Shown here piece by piece: positions 42,651 to 44,410 of a DNA stretch of 44,410 nucleotides. Origin of the DNA: Calditrichota bacterium (lineage in GTDB: Bacteria > Calditrichota > Calditrichia > RBG-13-44-9 > J042); NCBI GenBank assembly GCA_013150955.1, contig JAADJD010000023.1, positions 1-44,410 on the forward strand, read 5' to 3'. The translations under genes were made by a program, and so were the position numbers. The notes under the pieces are model-generated. The model was given only the letters and a program-made list of their open reading frames with translations, was not told the origin of the DNA and did no database searches. Numbering within the stretch: position 1 is the stretch's first letter; each line of letters starts with the position of its first letter.

Positions 42651-44075
42651 ATGGCCATTTCATCCTTCACTGCCGATGAACAGATTCAGAAATTGTTTGC
42701 CCTGCAGCGGGCCTATCGCTGGCGACTGGCGAGGAGCGATGCCCGGAGTCGCATCGAAAAACTCAAGCGAATTCAAAAAGCGGTGGAATCGCGAGTGTCG
42801 GAAATTCAAGCGGCAATTTATCAGGACCTGAGACGACATCCCGTGGAAACGAAAACGATTGAGATTTTCCCACTGCTCAAGGATCTCAGGTACACCATTC
42901 GTCACTTGCGGCACTGGATGAAACCGCGGCGGGTGCCCACCCTGCTACCTTTTCTGGGGGCACGGAGCTACATTCAGTACGAACCACGCGGTCAGGTGTT
43001 GATCATGGCGCCCTGGAATTATCCCTTCCAGCTGGCCATCTCGCCTCTGGTCGGGGCGATTGCCGCAGGGAACACGGTTATTCTCAAACCTTCTGAAATC
43101 AGTCCCCACACGGCAGAGTTCCTGAAACAATTCATAGAAGACCTGTTCCCACCGGAAGAGGTGGCGGTGGTAACCGGGGGCGCCGACGTAGCCCAATCCC
43201 TTATCCAGCTGCCATTTGATCATATCTTTTTCACCGGCAGTACTGCCAAGGGCAAGCTGGTCATGGAAGCTGCCGCCAGAAATCTGGCGTCGGTGACTCT
43301 GGAACTGGGAGGAAAATCACCGGTGATCATCGCACCGGATGCTTCCATTCAGATGGCCAGTCAACGCATTGCGTTTGGTAAGTTTATTAATGCCGGTCAG
43401 ACCTGCATTGCGCCGGATTATGTACTGGTGCCGGCAAACCAGGAAGCCGAGCTGGTGGCCGCCTTAAAGCAGGCCATTGAACGCATGTACGGGCCCATCG
43501 AGGAAATGGCCAGCAATCCCGATTTTGCCCGTTTGATTCACGATGGGCACTGGGAACGGTTGATGGCACTGCTGGACGAGGCGCGAGAGAAAGGGGCAAC
43601 GGTCTATTTTGGTGGACAGGGAGATGCTGCCTCACGCTTTCTGGCGCCCACTGTGGTGGGGAATTTGCCTGCGGAAGTTACCCTGCTACAGGAAGAAATT
43701 TTTGGCCCCATCCTGCCTATTGTTACCTATCAGACGCTGGATGAAGCCATTGCCTTCATCCGCGAGCGTCCCAAACCGCTGGCCCTCTACATTTTTAGTC
43801 ACCATCGCCCGACGATTCGCCGGATCATGAAAGAGACCAGTTCCGGCAGTGTGGTGGTAAACGAGACGCTCACGCAATATGGAAACATCACCCTGCCTTT
43901 TGGCGGTGTTAACCATAGCGGGATTGGCAGTTATCACGGGTTCCATGGATTTCGCACCTTTTCTCATGCCAAGGCGGTGATGGTTCAATCCCGATTATCC
44001 TTTATTTCCATCATCTATCCACCCTACACCGAACGGGTTAAAAAACTGGTGGACTTAATGGTGCGGTTGTTTTGA
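42651..44075 (+). CDS. Aldehyde dehydrogenase, ALDH3/fatty-aldehyde type
   Basis: The 474-residue enzyme has the NAD(P)-binding phrase MAPWNYPFQL (119-128), the Gly motif FTGSTAKG (194-201), the general base Glu218 in LELGGKSP, the nucleophile Cys252 in NAGQTCIAPDY and the C-terminal PFGGVNHSGIGSYHG. The short length and the hydrophobic C-terminal tail (SFISIIYPPYTERVKKLVDLMVRLF region) match class 3/fatty aldehyde dehydrogenases, which oxidise medium to long aldehydes and are often membrane-associated. GGGAGAAGG lies upstream of the ATG at 42651. It is transcribed divergently from the sigma-factor operon. Confidence 0.95.
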   Translation: MAISSFTADEQIQKLFALQRAYRWRLARSDARSRIEKLKRIQKAVESRVSEIQAAIYQDLRRHPVETKTIEIFPLLKDLRYTIRHLRHWMKPRRVPTLLPFLGARSYIQYEPRGQVLIMAPWNYPFQLAISPLVGAIAAGNTVILKPSEISPHTAEFLKQFIEDLFPPEEVAVVTGGADVAQSLIQLPFDHIFFTGSTAKGKLVMEAAARNLASVTLELGGKSPVIIAPDASIQMASQRIAFGKFINAGQTCIAPDYVLVPANQEAELVAALKQAIERMYGPIEEMASNPDFARLIHDGHWERLMALLDEAREKGATVYFGGQGDAASRFLAPTVVGNLPAEVTLLQEEIFGPILPIVTYQTLDEAIAFIRERPKPLALYIFSHHRPTIRRIMKETSSGSVVVNETLTQYGNITLPFGGVNHSGIGSYHGFHGFRTFSHAKAVMVQSRLSFISIIYPPYTERVKKLVDLMVRLF

Positions 44076-44170
44076 TCCCGGATGTGTTTTTGAATTGGTG
44101 CCCGGATGTATCAACAAAGGGGGATTCAGCTTTCTTACGAAATGGGGCAGATGGTGTAGAACCGGGCTCT

Positions 44171-44283
44171 TTAAACCCAAGATAATTGCATGCAACCGCG
44201 AATTACGTGAATGAAACCAAAACATATCTACAAAATCGCCGATAAACCCCGGAACGAATTTTTATCCAGAGCTCATACAATGG
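44171..44283 (+). repeat. Dispersed intergenic repeat, copy H1, left half only
   Basis: The forward left part (outer segment GATAATTGCATG, left end GAATTACGTGAATGA, core TTATCCAGAGCTCATACAAT) stops in the middle of the element, where an inverted copy begins. Confidence 0.8.
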
Positions 44284-44410
44284 ATCCCAGATTATGCATT
44301 AGAACCGCGAATTACACGAATAAACACCAATAAAAATATTAAAATGCACTTGATTCTATCTGGATGAAAATATTTTTCCGGATATTATTCGCTATTTTGT
44401 TGATATGATT
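44284..44410 (-). repeat. Dispersed intergenic repeat, copy H2 (inverted, cut by window edge)
   Basis: A minus-strand copy starting with GATTATGCATTAGAACCGCG and GAATTACACGAATAAACACC, then the core complement ATTCTATCTGGATGAAAAT; it runs off the window. It has apparently replaced the right half of copy H1. Confidence 0.8.

Overview
The window looks like chromosomal DNA of a free-living, Gram-negative-type bacterium of roughly 50% GC. The evidence for an outer membrane is lipoproteins, a predicted outer-membrane beta-barrel and a SurA-like periplasmic module. The gene content (Bat aerotolerance-type cluster, GldA/F/G-like ABC system, PhaR/phasin pair, methylmalonyl-CoA genes) would suit the FCB group or relatives such as Calditrichota. 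That placement is inference from gene content; no rRNA or other marker gene is present. No phage, transposase, CRISPR array or plasmid gene was seen.

Layout. 1-1300: a dispersed repeat, a strong sigma70-type promoter with operator-like repeats, then a PhaR-type polyhydroxyalkanoate regulator and a phasin. 1538-5054: an UbiB/ABC1 kinase, a family-I-like lipase and a small membrane protein. 5055-5629: two repeat copies. 5630-7335: a SpoIIM-like membrane protein, a metallo-beta-lactamase-fold hydrolase and a tiny membrane protein, followed by tRNA-Arg(CCG). 7927-14747 (minus strand): a receiver protein with a C-terminal membrane helix, purL, uvrC, a histidine-kinase-like protein with no visible ATP-binding motifs, and an A-type iron-sulfur protein with a His-rich tail. 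14988-15395: a TPR lipoprotein.

15524-30913 is a 15.4-kb run of fourteen tightly packed plus-strand genes: BatD-like, MoxR ATPase, DUF58, TPR/SurA-like lipoprotein, second BatD-like, ABC ATPase, ABC permease, GldG-like, DUF4340, BatA, BatB, BatC, BatD, BatE. It joins a MoxR/VWA/Bat chaperone-like system to a Gld-type ABC transporter and has three proteins that appear to share a cytosolic C-terminal module. This is one of two regions I would follow up first.

31356-38564: an MsbA-like ABC exporter, a glycosyltransferase, the B12-binding subunit of a methylmalonyl-CoA mutase-type enzyme, RadC, an acyl-CoA carboxylase carboxyltransferase and a PAP2-family membrane protein. 42433-38750 (minus strand): a compact four-gene unit of ECF sigma factor, ZAS-type anti-sigma factor with a Gln-rich extracytoplasmic part, a secreted protein of unknown family and a beta-barrel protein. 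This is the other region I would follow up. 42651-44075: an aldehyde dehydrogenase.

Nine copies or part-copies of a ~155-215 bp repeat with inverted ends lie between genes, several directly against stop codons. Nine promoter candidates fit TTGAYW-N16/18-TAWATT or close variants, which lets most transcription units be delimited.
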